Counted from the stretch's first letter, positions 25,521 through 36,080 are shown. The stretch is DNA of 64,000 nt from Gammaproteobacteria bacterium (GCA_031291175.1 JARLJO010000047.1:124001-188000); one strand, 5' to 3'. The notes: a model not told the origin generated them from the sequence alone. Numbers and translations are program-made.

Positions 25521-28178
25521 TTAAAAATCTCCGGCTTTTACAATCGCCAGTGGCGCTTTTAAAAGTGAAATCTCTAATGCGGCTAGCACGTCTCTCGTTT
25601 CTAACCGTGCAATAGCACTTAACAACTCGGCGTAATATTCAAAAGTCCGGTTCACATCCATCAATGAGCCCATGGTTTGCAGTACGTACCCATCATTTCC
25701 CAATAAATTATCGAAGTAGGATTGAAAACCCTGCTTGCCTTCTTGCAGCTCTTGCTCGGTTACACCTTTCTCAACCCAATGACGATACTCTTCTTGCATC
25801 AATTGTAATGCAAAATCGGCTTTATCTGTCGCGCAAATCGCAGAAAGCGTAATTGTTCCAGAAAAATCATGGCGACTGACATTTAATGAGGAACCTGCTC
25901 TATAAGATAATCCCTCCGTGTGCCGCAAGCGCTGCATTAAACGTGATTTCATGCTTTCGCCAAAAATATAATTCGCAATACGCATAGCAGGAAAATGCTT
26001 ATCATCGTCACGCATGGCGAAATTAGCGCCCATTGCAATCAACGCCATTTGCTTGTCTGATGTTTTGAGGGTTCGTAACTCAGAAAGCGCGGGGGCATAA
26101 GGTCTGATAACACGCTGATAGACAACAGAGGACTGCCAATCACCTAAACGATTTTCGATTTGTGAAATAATGGTTGAATCAAAATCTCCGATAATGGCCA
26201 CATCCAAGTGATTAGCGCCATACAGCTCATGATAAACCTGTTGTGCTTTTTCAAATGTTACGGCTTTTAGTTCGGCAATTCTTTCGTCTATTGTCGGAAC
26301 ATAATGAATGTTATCTACTGCAAAAGGATTTTTGAGTCGCTCTAATTCATTCATACCAATTTCTTGCGGATCAATTCGCGCTTGCTCCAAATCCGTTAAT
26401 TCGCGTTTTTGAATAATAAAAAACTCTTCTTCGGAAAAACGCGGTGAACGCATGAAATCACTAGCAATCTGCATGGCTTCTGGAAAATGATGATGATCAC
26501 TGTGTATATCGACCACGACGGCCGCCGCCCCTCTTCCTGAAATGTGCACCGCAGACTGGAGCTTGTCCAAGGCATCTTGCGCTTTTTGAAATGTCATCTC
26601 TTTTGTGCCTCGGCGCAGCAAATCAGGAATCAAATGCAGTATCGCACGTTTGCCATGCAAAACAGATTCATTACCCAAGCGAAAAATCAGGCTTGCTTGC
26701 ACCGCCTGGCCACGTGTGGATTTATTGAGTAGCGCCGTTTTCATTGTTGGCAGTGGAGATGAACGAACAATACGCGCATCAATATTCTGTGTGGTTGCCT
26801 CAAACGCTTCACCCACATGAATCTCTTCGGATCCCGAATAATCGCTTAACAGCATGGATACGTCCGGGCTCAATGGAATAGTGGCACGCTTTGGTAGATT
26901 GGTTGGAATAAATAATCCTGTCGTTCGATTGCTTTCAATAAAATACGTTGTCGCCACTCGTATCACATCAGAAAGCGTAATCGCTTTAACGAGATCGCGC
27001 GTATAAAAGAACAATCGGTAATCGCCTTGCGCAATGGATTCACTGAGCTTTAAGCTCAAGTTTTTACTGCTTTTCATGGCTAATTTGGTATTTTTCAAAA
27101 TACGCGTTTTAGCGCGCTCAATACTTTCCAGGGTGATATTTTTATCGTTTAAATTTTCCAGCAGACTAATCATTTTTGCTAACACCTCCGAGACTTCATG
27201 GTTTTTTGCTGGGGTTGCAAATGCCATGAATAAACCGGGTTCTTTTAGCGCATATACCATATCAAATACTTCAGAAGCGATTCCAGATTGCACCAATGAC
27301 TGATAGAGCAATCCACTTGGCTCATCCGAAAGCACCTTGGATAAAACCAATATGGCTGCAAAATCCGGATGTGACGCAGCAGGAATGTGATAGGCCACAG
27401 CAGACTTTGCCACATCACCAGCACGCATCAACCGCACATCACGCGTGCCATCTTGCACGGGCTCTTCGGTATAGGTGTTATCCAACACTCTTCCCGGTTT
27501 TTGCAAACTGCCAAAATACTTCAAAATCCATTCTTGCGTTTTTGGCAAATTAAAATTGCCAGCCACAATTAATACCGCATTATCGGGCTGATAGTAATAT
27601 TGATAGAAAGCCTTGAGATTTTTAACCGGGACACGCTCAATGTCACTGCGATTACCAATCGTGGTTTTGCCATAATTATGCCAACGGTACGCGGCTGAAA
27701 ACATTTGATCATGTAATACATGCAATGGATCATTCTCGCCCATTTCAAATTCGTTACGCACGACAGTCATTTCTGCATCGAGATCCGATTGACGGATGGC
27801 GCTATGTAACATGCGGTCTGCTTCTAATTTTAAAGCAAATTCCACATTGTCATCTGTTGCTGAGAGCGTTTCAAAATAGTTGGTGCGGTCAAACCACGTC
27901 GTGGCGTTAAAGATCGCTCCATGATCTTGTAGTAACGCTGGTATATTAGGATGGATGTCAGTGCCTTTAAATAGCATATGTTCCAAAAGATGCGCCATAC
28001 CAGCTTCACCCCTGCCTTCGTGCCTTGAACCGACCAAATACGTCATGTTCACTGTCACTGTTTGAGAAGAGGGATCTGGAAACAATAAAACGGTCATGCC
28101 ATTATTGAGTTTATATTCGTGAATACCTTCTACTGTGCGTAGCGAAGCAGGGAAAGAAGAGAGAGGGGTTTTTGTCAT
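25521..28178 (-). CDS. M16-family zinc metalloprotease (insulinase/pitrilysin-like)
   Basis: An 885-residue protease when started at the ATG 28178 (preceded by AGGTT). An in-frame start 60 bp upstream adds residues unlike a family N-terminus. The N-terminal half holds the inverted zinc motif HLLEH (63-67) and the distal Glu in TVVRNEFE (about 143). The C-terminal half repeats the fold without the zinc site, as in two-repeat family members that form a closed chamber. The substrate is likely peptides or misfolded proteins. No signal peptide is evident, so it may be cytoplasmic; related periplasmic enzymes do have one. Convergent with the MFS gene. Confidence 0.92.
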   Translation of the reverse strand: MTKTPLSSFPASLRTVEGIHEYKLNNGMTVLLFPDPSSQTVTVNMTYLVGSRHEGRGEAGMAHLLEHMLFKGTDIHPNIPALLQDHGAIFNATTWFDRTNYFETLSATDDNVEFALKLEADRMLHSAIRQSDLDAEMTVVRNEFEMGENDPLHVLHDQMFSAAYRWHNYGKTTIGNRSDIERVPVKNLKAFYQYYYQPDNAVLIVAGNFNLPKTQEWILKYFGSLQKPGRVLDNTYTEEPVQDGTRDVRLMRAGDVAKSAVAYHIPAASHPDFAAILVLSKVLSDEPSGLLYQSLVQSGIASEVFDMVYALKEPGLFMAFATPAKNHEVSEVLAKMISLLENLNDKNITLESIERAKTRILKNTKLAMKSSKNLSLKLSESIAQGDYRLFFYTRDLVKAITLSDVIRVATTYFIESNRTTGLFIPTNLPKRATIPLSPDVSMLLSDYSGSEEIHVGEAFEATTQNIDARIVRSSPLPTMKTALLNKSTRGQAVQASLIFRLGNESVLHGKRAILHLIPDLLRRGTKEMTFQKAQDALDKLQSAVHISGRGAAAVVVDIHSDHHHFPEAMQIASDFMRSPRFSEEEFFIIQKRELTDLEQARIDPQEIGMNELERLKNPFAVDNIHYVPTIDERIAELKAVTFEKAQQVYHELYGANHLDVAIIGDFDSTIISQIENRLGDWQSSVVYQRVIRPYAPALSELRTLKTSDKQMALIAMGANFAMRDDDKHFPAMRIANYIFGESMKSRLMQRLRHTEGLSYRAGSSLNVSRHDFSGTITLSAICATDKADFALQLMQEEYRHWVEKGVTEQELQEGKQGFQSYFDNLLGNDGYVLQTMGSLMDVNRTFEYYAELLSAIARLETRDVLAALEISLLKAPLAIVKAGDF

Positions 28179-28602
28179 AAAAGTGTAACCTAAATTGAAT
28201 TTCGTTAAAAAAAGTGACTGACAATGCAGCAGACACACTCTTTCTGTGATTTAAATCTTTCGCCTTTTAAACAGCAACATTTAGCCTTGTAATTTTTGTT
28301 GCGATGAAAATGATAAAAAATCCAGATTCATTTTTTCATTCTAATTTTTCAAATACTCCTGCAATCTGAATAACAGATTATCATATTAAACCCTCAGCGC
28401 AAGGGATAGTACAGCCTTCGTATTGCCGGCTGGACGGCTTTGTTAAGCGGTCTTGTCGCTCCAGCGATAATCCGCTAACCAGCACCTGATAGCAGGTTAG
28501 GTTGAGCACTTTTTGCGAAACCCAACCTACGTTAATGAGTGGAATTTTTTGAAAAAAAACATCAAAATTTCCAGATAGCTTCTGCTGTAGTAGGTTACTC
28601 AT
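28179..28602. other. Intergenic region with a 34-nt-family REP
   Basis: It holds one REP of the GTTGGGTTTCGC family at 28498-28526 (in inverse orientation, TAGGTTGAGC...ACCCAAC), followed by CTACGTTAATGAG, which echoes CTATGCTAATGAG after the copy at 61619. The rest is AT-rich; a 73-codon frame here overlaps the repeat and is not believable. Confidence 0.5.
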
Positions 28603-29340
28603 TTAATCAAGGAAGTTATAGGTAATCGACAAGATATGACTCATTTGATTTTGATTCTGCTGCGGCGTGCGTACTTGATATTGATTGATATACCCTATTT
28701 CCCACCAGGTTTCTTTTGATATCCGTATATTAAAACCTAAAAATAAACGGTTTTCTCCCAGAAAAGCTGATGTGATAAAAGCAGGATGGTTTAGCTGAAA
28801 AAAAACTTCATCGTATGCAAATAAAGATGTATTTCTCCATAATTGTCGATGCCCATCTATCGCCAGTCGTTCACGTAGCCTTAAAGCAATTTGCCTCGTG
28901 TCACTGCGTGTTATTTCTTCCAATCGCGTGCGCAAAATAAACCGATATAAGCCTAGCTGTTTTTGAGAAATAATCTGTTGAAACACTCTATTCTCTTGAT
29001 AAAAATCATTGTAAGGATTTTTTCCTGTCCAGCGATATCCAATCCAAATATTTTCATCCGCAGTCAACTGATAGCCAATTCCACCCTCTAATAAACCCGA
29101 CTCCAAAGGGTGAGTCCGATCAATTGTTCGCAGCTGTGAATATAAAAACGAATGCCATTTTTTATTTTTATCTAGTGCATGTTGAAGATTAACAGCAAAC
29201 CATTGCTTAGCGTATTGGTTTAACGCAAAACTATTAACTGAAACAAAAAGGGTTATGCTTGCCAGAAGAAAGCTCAAACTTATCTTAATCTGAAAAAATC
29301 TTTTCAAAAACTGCTCTATGAACAGGTGGCGCTTTATCAT
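28603..29340 (-). CDS. DUF2490 exported (outer-membrane) protein
   Basis: A 245-residue protein with a hydrophobic leader (~residues 18-40, ending SVNSFA|LNQ), then a DUF2490 body: KQWFAVNLQHAL, WIGYRWTGKNPY, RTRLEEI, LRLRERL and a terminal aromatic strand SITYNFLD. The alternating strands and terminal Asp/Phe suggest a beta-barrel in the outer membrane. It is the last gene of the response-regulator / kinase operon; its start overlaps the kinase stop by one base (TAATG). It may be a target or sensor partner of the two-component pair. Confidence 0.85.
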   Translation of the reverse strand: MIKRHLFIEQFLKRFFQIKISLSFLLASITLFVSVNSFALNQYAKQWFAVNLQHALDKNKKWHSFLYSQLRTIDRTHPLESGLLEGGIGYQLTADENIWIGYRWTGKNPYNDFYQENRVFQQIISQKQLGLYRFILRTRLEEITRSDTRQIALRLRERLAIDGHRQLWRNTSLFAYDEVFFQLNHPAFITSAFLGENRLFLGFNIRISKETWWEIGYINQYQVRTPQQNQNQMSHILSITYNFLD

Positions 29341-30806
29341 TAAGTAATAACCTCATAAACCAGCTCTAATGATAATTTCCCACCTATTACCGTATGTCCC
29401 TTGCTTAATACATTCTCTACCACCAAGCTGCCACCATGAAGCTGGCAAATCGTTTTCATGATAACTGAACCTAACCCAAAAGAAACTCGGTGTTGATCTT
29501 TATGAAGCTTACGACTCAGGCGTCTTATGCCAAACGATTGCAGTGCCTCCGGGGAAAATCCAGGGCCATCATCTTGAATGATAATTTGTAGCTTATTTTT
29601 ATCCAGAAACACCATATCGACGGTGACTTCGGAGCGTGCAAATGAAATCGCATTATCTATTGCATTCCTGAAGAATCTTCGCAATAAATGCAAATCACCA
29701 TCGATATATGTTACATTCTCAGGAATTGTTTCTATCCTTATTTTTATGTTTTCTTGCGAACCTCTAAATTCACTATCATAAACTTCTTCACTTAATATTT
29801 TGATAATATCGACAGACCCTTTTTGAACATAATATTTTGGATCACTCACCTCTGCCAACAATAACAAATCATCAATCAACTTAGCAAAGTAATCTATCTC
29901 TTTGCGCGATAAGGAAATCAATTCTTTTTTTAATTTTTTTGAGAGAGACTTATCCTGAGTGCCCAATGTTTCTAATAACATTTTCAATGAGGCAATAGGG
30001 GTCTTTAAATCGTGCGTCAACTCTTGCAACAAATTGATTCTCGCTTTTTCATCTTGTTTTAAGCAAACTACTAAGCGCTCGATTTCATCGGCCATAATAT
30101 TAAATCGCTGCATGACATTACCAAATTCATCCTTACGATTAAGCGGAAATCTGGCTTTTAAATTGCCTTTCTGTAGCTCTGAAATCACTTGATCCGCTAT
30201 TTTGGTATGTTTTACAACCGATAAGTAAATTAAAAAAATGCACACCGTCACACCCAAAAGTAATGCAACGAATAAAGAAGCAAATTCTATAATGGGGAAC
30301 ATATAAAATTTATTTTTACCATGGGCATGCTGGGGCGGGAAAATTTTTAAATAATAAACTGGATGGCCTGCCAATCGAACTAAAAAAACTTCTGGTATCG
30401 GCATCGGATTTAACAGTTGAAACAGGTTAGTATCGTACCAACTTTTTCGTTCCTGGAAAAGCGTATACTCATAAGGTTTGGTTAGCTTAGATAAGGCGTC
30501 CGCACTGATTTTATTTTTAATCGCATTTCCCGGATAAATAATATCACCAGCCTGATTAAACAACTCAAATGAGGGCGCACAATCCCGATTATGGAGTGAA
30601 ACAAACAGTCGAATGGCGTTAATTTTATTTTTTTTATCCAGAATATCGACAATTTTAGCCACAAACAATGGTGGCATCATGACTTGTTTCGCTGCCATAT
30701 TTTTCATTATTGCCAAATACGAAACAAAACCCATGATAAAAAATACGCACAGCGTGGCGACAATAAGAGAATAATATTTAGCGACAACTTTTGTTTTAAA
30801 AATCAT
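29340..30806 (-). CDS. Sensor histidine kinase
   Basis: A 488-residue membrane kinase. Transmembrane segments at ~10-33 and ~170-196 enclose a ~135-residue periplasmic sensor region. A HAMP domain (~197-250) follows. The HisKA box QELTHDLKTPIAS has phospho-acceptor His265. The ATPase domain shows the N-box (RNAIDNAI), G1 (DDGPGFS) and G2 (FGLGSVIM) motifs. It overlaps the response regulator by 4 bp (ATGA) and the DUF2490 gene by 1 bp, so all three are co-translated. The signal is unknown. Confidence 0.94.
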   Translation of the reverse strand: MIFKTKVVAKYYSLIVATLCVFFIMGFVSYLAIMKNMAAKQVMMPPLFVAKIVDILDKKNKINAIRLFVSLHNRDCAPSFELFNQAGDIIYPGNAIKNKISADALSKLTKPYEYTLFQERKSWYDTNLFQLLNPMPIPEVFLVRLAGHPVYYLKIFPPQHAHGKNKFYMFPIIEFASLFVALLLGVTVCIFLIYLSVVKHTKIADQVISELQKGNLKARFPLNRKDEFGNVMQRFNIMADEIERLVVCLKQDEKARINLLQELTHDLKTPIASLKMLLETLGTQDKSLSKKLKKELISLSRKEIDYFAKLIDDLLLLAEVSDPKYYVQKGSVDIIKILSEEVYDSEFRGSQENIKIRIETIPENVTYIDGDLHLLRRFFRNAIDNAISFARSEVTVDMVFLDKNKLQIIIQDDGPGFSPEALQSFGIRRLSRKLHKDQHRVSFGLGSVIMKTICQLHGGSLVVENVLSKGHTVIGGKLSLELVYEVIT

Positions 30807-31471
30807 GTTTTTTCTAGTCTATACCCAATGCCATAAACAGAAGATATTTTGATATCATTAATACCCGATTTTCTTAAGGATGAACGCAGATGACTGACAT
30901 GCGAATCAATCGTACGATCAAATATTTCGCCTTCGCGATTAATATTTTTCAAGAGCGAATCCCTGGTAACGATAACCCCTGCCCGTTCCATGAAATGCCT
31001 CAAGATGTCAAACTCTCGCCGACTGATATCCATTTTCACACCTTGATATCTTGCCTCGCGCTGATCGGGAAATAATTGCAAATCACCGTAATCTAAGTTT
31101 TTTTCTGGTAAGGAAAAATCTTTTAGGACGACTTTAATTCGCGCAATAAGCTCACGATTACCAAAAGGTTTTCGGATATAATCGTTAGCACCTTGTTGCA
31201 AACCGTACACAATCGAATCTTCATCTGTTTTAGCGGTCAATATGATAATGGGCAGTTTTGATCCCGTGGCGCGTATTTTTTTGAGAAAATCAAAACCCGA
31301 CCCGTCTGGAAGATTGATATCTAAAATGGTGATCAAGATTTTTCTTTCATCAATTTCGCTCGCTTCTCTTAGATTATTAACGAGCATTATTTGGTAGCCT
31401 TCAAGCTTCAAAATAACCTCAAGACCACGTGCTAAAATTGGATCGTCTTCGACTAATAAAATTTTTGGCAT
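30803..31471 (-). CDS. OmpR-family response regulator
   Basis: A 222-residue regulator. The receiver holds Glu8-Asp9-Asp10, phospho-acceptor Asp51 (ILDINLPDGSG), Thr79 and Lys101 (IRKPF). The winged helix (~128-222) ends in FDRTIDSHVSHLRSSLRK and VYGIGYRLEKT, typical of OmpR/PhoB. It is the first gene of a three-gene operon with its kinase and a DUF2490 protein. Its promoter lies in the 202-bp gap shared with the divergent sulfotransferase. Confidence 0.95.
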   Translation of the reverse strand: MPKILLVEDDPILARGLEVILKLEGYQIMLVNNLREASEIDERKILITILDINLPDGSGFDFLKKIRATGSKLPIIILTAKTDEDSIVYGLQQGANDYIRKPFGNRELIARIKVVLKDFSLPEKNLDYGDLQLFPDQREARYQGVKMDISRREFDILRHFMERAGVIVTRDSLLKNINREGEIFDRTIDSHVSHLRSSLRKSGINDIKISSVYGIGYRLEKT

Positions 31472-31673
31472 ACTGACCCCACTGACTTAATGATGACCAC
31501 TTTTGTGATGCCAGTGTTCCTGCACAAACATACTCAAGATTGGACTACGTGTCAATTTTCCATACTCTTTCAACATTTGAATGAAATAATTGACGGCGCA
31601 ATAATTTGTTGATAAATATCTTACCGGCAAAAAAAGTACAGCGCACACATACTTTGTTAGCTTATGGAATCAT

Positions 31674-32408
31674 ATGAATAAAACAATAAATGATTTTAAT
31701 CTTGTTGTGACCGAATATCCCAAATCGGGCGGCACCTGGTTAACTAGTTTAATCGGAGCTGCACTGTGTATCCCCATGCGGGATTTGTATATCACGCAAG
31801 AGAGAATTGATGATCGTAATAACTCATTCTATAAAGGTATATTAGATCACCCCTGGTATAAGGACATAACCCACGGCGTGAACCTTATTATGCCATGCGT
31901 TGTAAAAAGCCATGAATTGCCGCATTCCCCCCTTCTCGATTTCAATGCGAAATACATACATTTGTTTCGTGATGGTCGTGATATTGCCGTCTCAAGATAT
32001 TTTTTTGAAAAAGAATTTTGCGTCAAGAATGGACTGACACAAAATTTTGATATGTCTTTTGAAGACATGTTAGTGAAAGTGGCGACTGAGTGGAAAATCT
32101 ATGTGAAAGCCTGGATGAATGAAGACGCGTTATTTTTGCGATATGAAGATTTGTTAACTGATACGAAATTGGCGCTAGTCAGCTTATTAAATCAGTGCAA
32201 TGTGACTTATCAAGATTCCCAGCTGGATTTTGCAATTGCGGACAATGTGAAAGATAAAATGAGTTCTAAATTGAGCGCAGTCTATTCTCATAACACCTTT
32301 GTCAGAAAAGGTATCGCCGGAGATTGGAAGAATCACTTTACAGCTTCTCATTGTGAGATTTTTGACGCAATTGCCGGGGATTTGCTGAAAGAGCTTGGCT
32401 ATGCGTGA
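31674..32408 (+). CDS. Cytosolic-type sulfotransferase
   Basis: A 244-residue PAPS-dependent sulfotransferase of the family 1 (SULT) type. The 5'-phosphosulfate loop YPKSGGTW (15-22, Lys17), a catalytic-type His80 in VKSHELP, the 3'-phosphate site FRDGRDIAVS (98-107) and the signature RKGIAGDWKNHFT (211-223) are all intact. It would move sulfate from PAPS to an alcohol or amine on an unknown acceptor. No signal peptide, no PAPS-synthesis genes (cysD/N/C) nearby; it stands alone. Similarity to animal SULTs makes horizontal acquisition or a host-directed role possible, though bacterial members exist. It is divergent from the two-component operon. Confidence 0.9.
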   Translation: MNKTINDFNLVVTEYPKSGGTWLTSLIGAALCIPMRDLYITQERIDDRNNSFYKGILDHPWYKDITHGVNLIMPCVVKSHELPHSPLLDFNAKYIHLFRDGRDIAVSRYFFEKEFCVKNGLTQNFDMSFEDMLVKVATEWKIYVKAWMNEDALFLRYEDLLTDTKLALVSLLNQCNVTYQDSQLDFAIADNVKDKMSSKLSAVYSHNTFVRKGIAGDWKNHFTASHCEIFDAIAGDLLKELGYA

Positions 32409-32563
32409 ACAAGATAACCAATCACAATCCTTGTGATCGACTTAAATTGCAAACCTGATATTTATTGTGTCAATGCAATCATCTCACGTAAAAATTATAA
32501 GTGTATCTTTCGCACAACCAAAGGTAGAATTCTCCTCTCCGACCTATCTTTGAGTAAAAACCG

Positions 32564-34819
32564 ATGCAAACGCGTGAAGAATCAAAATATGATGAATCCA
32601 TACCCGAACAAAAACAAATAGTCATCACAGCGACAATACTTCCCTCAATTGCACCTACTGTCACGAATGATAGAGCCCAACTTTTAAAAGCATCACATTT
32701 TTCAGAGCATGATATTTACGCTCAAGCAAAGCTTGATGAAGAATTAGCGCTATTAATTATTGCAGATGCGGAATTACGAGTTAAAATTAAATGGTATATT
32801 GCCAGATTAGCCGAACAATTTCCCTCTGTTGCATTAGCTGTTTCCCATGATAGGGAGCTATCAAGCGCCATCAAAAAAGAAGCGGCAAGTTTAGATCGCT
32901 ACAAAGCAATACAATCTGAAGCAAAAAAACCTCGCGCAGTCAAAGACATTCCTTCCCATGAATATATCGGAATGCCTCTTGCAGATGCATTAAAGGCGCT
33001 AGAAACGCCGGCAGAAATGCAAATTACCAAGAACTCAATAACTTATCTTTCAACTCACGCCAATTCAAGAGAGTTATGTGTAAAAATATTAAGCTACTCA
33101 CCATTTGCTCTGCATCATTCGGGGTATCAATTATATCAATTAATCCTGCGGTTTGGACAAAGCATTCAACATCTGTGCGCTCAAAATCCTGAGTTACAAC
33201 AACGATTAGAGGCCAATGCTGCCGTTTTACGGTTTGCAGCTGATGACGATATCGCCACAATGGTGAAAAATTTTAAAGCCGCTCAAAATACAAAAGAAGA
33301 CTGTCAAACTATAGCAGAGCAGAATGAGTTTTTTGCATTTGCTTTACTGAATCCCGCAGCGGAATCCATCAGAGAGATATATCAATTAGCTGCTGTTTTG
33401 AAAAAACACCCATCCGCATTCATGAAATTCAAAGTGTTATCGAACATCAATAAAGTATTAGCATTTTTAATGCTTTTCTCAAAAGATATTCTGAAAAAAA
33501 ATCTTGAACTTTGTTTGCATATATTAAACTCAAAGCATTTGAGCGAATCAATTGAAGGTGATGACTTATATGAATTACTGGAACAGTATGGCGATTCACT
33601 TAAAGGTTGCCTCATTGAACAGTCACATTTATTTAATCGACTCTGGGCTTATTGTTTATTAAAAAAAATAATTCCGTCAACGCTAAAATTTGATCCTGCC
33701 ATTTCTGCCTCACCTGCCATAAAATATTATTTACTAGGTTTAATGTTACTAAAATCAAAAAATAAAAATCGCGGCATCTTGGCCGCTGACTATTTTTACC
33801 AAGCGACTGTTTTAGGACATGATGAAGCATTCCGTGAATTATTGCTTCTGCGAGAAACACTACCCGACAACTATTTGGTGCTTATTGCACGCCTCTATCA
33901 GGATCAAACACGCAGTTTTTATAACCCTGAAGAGGCCAACAATTGGTATTTAAAAGCATTATTAAAAAACGATAAAGAGGCGCTAGGGCCGGTTTATACT
34001 TATCTCTTGGAAGTCGCTGCTCCGCCCTTGGAAACACATAATAATTATATTGCTTTATCTCAATACGATGAGACACTTCCTTACGATAGCGAAGAAAAAA
34101 AACAATTACTGACCATGCTGCTTACACTCACATTAAAGAAGGAAAAGGGACGGCTGGCATTAAGCTATCTAAAAAAACTAGACGGCCCAACACCACTCAC
34201 CTATTTAGTAGATCATGATCATTACGATATTTTACAAAATCTTTTAAGTCTAAATGCACTTCAAAATTTTGAAGTATTATATTTGTTAATTCATAGCTTG
34301 CGTCATCACAAAGATAATTTTTCTGAGCTCTTGATTAATGCTGTACCAGATAAATTATTTGCAGCACTATATGCAAACATCCAAAATGAAGCGCCCAGCG
34401 CACAGATTCAATCCATACTGAATCAGCGCTTACAAAAAGTGGCTTCTGCCTGGATAACTTTTTTAGGCAATATGCAAAATGATTTTGCTCTTTACCCTAC
34501 ACAAAAATGTGGCTGCTTCATGTCAAGCTTTTATCATCAAAAAGAAGAGTTAAGCCATACGCTTGCCAGCTACCAAAGTCGTCTGCGAGAAACGCCTCAT
34601 TTCTGCCTCAACCTCTCCAACATGCTTATGCCATTGTTCATCGAATTTGTGAACGAGCTAATCACAGGCAACAGCCAACGTTATTTACGCAATTTTATGC
34701 GGTTTATTGGGCAAGAGAATTTACCAAAACAGATTAAAGAAAATGAGCTAAAAGATTTAATAACCCAGAAGGTATTTACAGCGACAGCGCCTTCTGCTGT
34801 TGCTGCTCTACGAAGATAG
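32564..34819 (+). CDS. Large helical repeat protein, Sel1-like region
   Basis: A 751-residue protein without an assigned family. Most of it is predicted helical. Residues ~385-475 look like Sel1/TPR repeats: KYYLLGLMLLKSKNKNRGIL, AADYFYQATVLGHDEA, YLVLIARLYQDQTRSFYNPE, ANNWYLKALLKNDKEALGPV. Similar helical pairs seem to extend on either side. No signal peptide or membrane helix. Sel1-repeat proteins often act as scaffolds, and in Legionellaceae some are effectors (LpnE, EnhC), so interaction with host or bacterial partners is a reasonable guess only. The start ATG 32564 has a weak ribosome-binding site. Confidence 0.7.
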   Translation: MQTREESKYDESIPEQKQIVITATILPSIAPTVTNDRAQLLKASHFSEHDIYAQAKLDEELALLIIADAELRVKIKWYIARLAEQFPSVALAVSHDRELSSAIKKEAASLDRYKAIQSEAKKPRAVKDIPSHEYIGMPLADALKALETPAEMQITKNSITYLSTHANSRELCVKILSYSPFALHHSGYQLYQLILRFGQSIQHLCAQNPELQQRLEANAAVLRFAADDDIATMVKNFKAAQNTKEDCQTIAEQNEFFAFALLNPAAESIREIYQLAAVLKKHPSAFMKFKVLSNINKVLAFLMLFSKDILKKNLELCLHILNSKHLSESIEGDDLYELLEQYGDSLKGCLIEQSHLFNRLWAYCLLKKIIPSTLKFDPAISASPAIKYYLLGLMLLKSKNKNRGILAADYFYQATVLGHDEAFRELLLLRETLPDNYLVLIARLYQDQTRSFYNPEEANNWYLKALLKNDKEALGPVYTYLLEVAAPPLETHNNYIALSQYDETLPYDSEEKKQLLTMLLTLTLKKEKGRLALSYLKKLDGPTPLTYLVDHDHYDILQNLLSLNALQNFEVLYLLIHSLRHHKDNFSELLINAVPDKLFAALYANIQNEAPSAQIQSILNQRLQKVASAWITFLGNMQNDFALYPTQKCGCFMSSFYHQKEELSHTLASYQSRLRETPHFCLNLSNMLMPLFIEFVNELITGNSQRYLRNFMRFIGQENLPKQIKENELKDLITQKVFTATAPSAVAALRR

Positions 34820-34976
34820 AGCTCACTAATCAATCACAACAATTTACAAAGAAACTATTGTTTGATTTATTAAGCGAAGCCGGTTTTAAAAAAAAGGCAT
34901 GCAAAAAAACCTTTGGCTATTATTCAATAATTTCTGCCGTAAAATAAGAGAGCCAGGCTGTTCTTTACACTTTGCC

Positions 34977-35735
34977 TTAAATTTTCCAGCTTACCCCTAA
35001 AAGAACACCTTGATTATAGACATTAAAGGTAGGCGCAGACTGCAACGCATCACCATTTTTTGAAACTCTGGAAGATGACATGCTGCCTAAGTGCGTATAC
35101 AAATATTCTAACGAAGCGCTTAAATGCTTAGTCACATCCACTCGCACTCCTGCTCCTAAATCATAAGCAAAATTGCTATTGTTTGTGCCGTTTAATGAAT
35201 AACGTGTGTTAGGAGCAACGCCTGCGCCCGTCACTGTTTCGCTATAAGTCACATCATTCCATACAGCGCCTATACCTAGAATGGGATAAAGTGAAATATG
35301 GTTCTGGGTAAACAAGCCAGGCTTCGCATCTACCATTAAACGAGTGCTCGTAATGGGATTGCTAAAACGGTAATTATTAAATTGTGGGAATTGATATTGC
35401 CATACACTGCCTTTCACGGTCGCTGAACTTTGATAAAGATTTAATTCAACTAAAAGATCATTGAGAAAACGTCTTTGTTGCAACTGTTCAACAAAAAAAT
35501 GATACCCTACACCCAATTTCCAAAGAGGATGATTTGAAACACTGCTCTTTAGAACACTGTCTGTTTCATAAGGGGAAACAACAAGATGGGTACTAGAAGT
35601 ATTTGCCCAACTAGGGCCGACTGCCGCTGAAATTTCAACGTTTTTGAGTGAATCTGGCATTGATGGTGTTGTAGCAAAAGCGCAGCAGGATAAAAAAAAT
35701 ATAGAAAAGCCCCACTTGCATTTTATTTTTTTCAT
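34977..35735 (-). CDS. Outer-membrane beta-barrel protein
   Basis: A 252-residue exported protein started at 35735, where the lysine-rich signal peptide begins (MKKIKCKWGFSIFFLSCCAF|ATT). Thirteen further residues are open upstream but do not look like a leader. The body alternates beta strands with glycine turns (WKLGVGYHFFV, LYPILGIGAVW, YDLGAGVRVDV, ASLEYLYTHLGSM) and ends VLLGVSWKI, as in OmpW/opacity-type 8-strand barrels common in Legionella. No specific function. Confidence 0.8.
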   Translation of the reverse strand: MKKIKCKWGFSIFFLSCCAFATTPSMPDSLKNVEISAAVGPSWANTSSTHLVVSPYETDSVLKSSVSNHPLWKLGVGYHFFVEQLQQRRFLNDLLVELNLYQSSATVKGSVWQYQFPQFNNYRFSNPITSTRLMVDAKPGLFTQNHISLYPILGIGAVWNDVTYSETVTGAGVAPNTRYSLNGTNNSNFAYDLGAGVRVDVTKHLSASLEYLYTHLGSMSSSRVSKNGDALQSAPTFNVYNQGVLLGVSWKI

Positions 35736-36080
35736 GTTAGTCAATATCCATATTGAATAATAATTACTTAGCACGTTACACGATTACAGCGCGCCTTGTC
35801 AAAAGTTGTTTCTAAGAACCGCGCCATTAGATTTTAAAAAACATTCACGCTGACTCATCCCATTGCGATTTTTTAAAAGGCATTTCGCACCTATATTAAC
35901 TGCCTTATCCAGGCTTATCAGTCCAACTAGCAATTTTCAGAATATTATTCGTTATTCTGTCTCAATTTGTTAGTATGGATCTTGTTTACTCATTTAGATG
36001 GCATTATTTTCTATCAACATCTAAGCTTTTGCTACATCAGGATGATGCCAGCACTCAATTTGACTTAAAGGACTAGAACA

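Noticed and set aside
28381-28602. 73-codon open frame on the minus strand
   Set aside because: Overlaps a REP and has no ribosome site or family resemblance.
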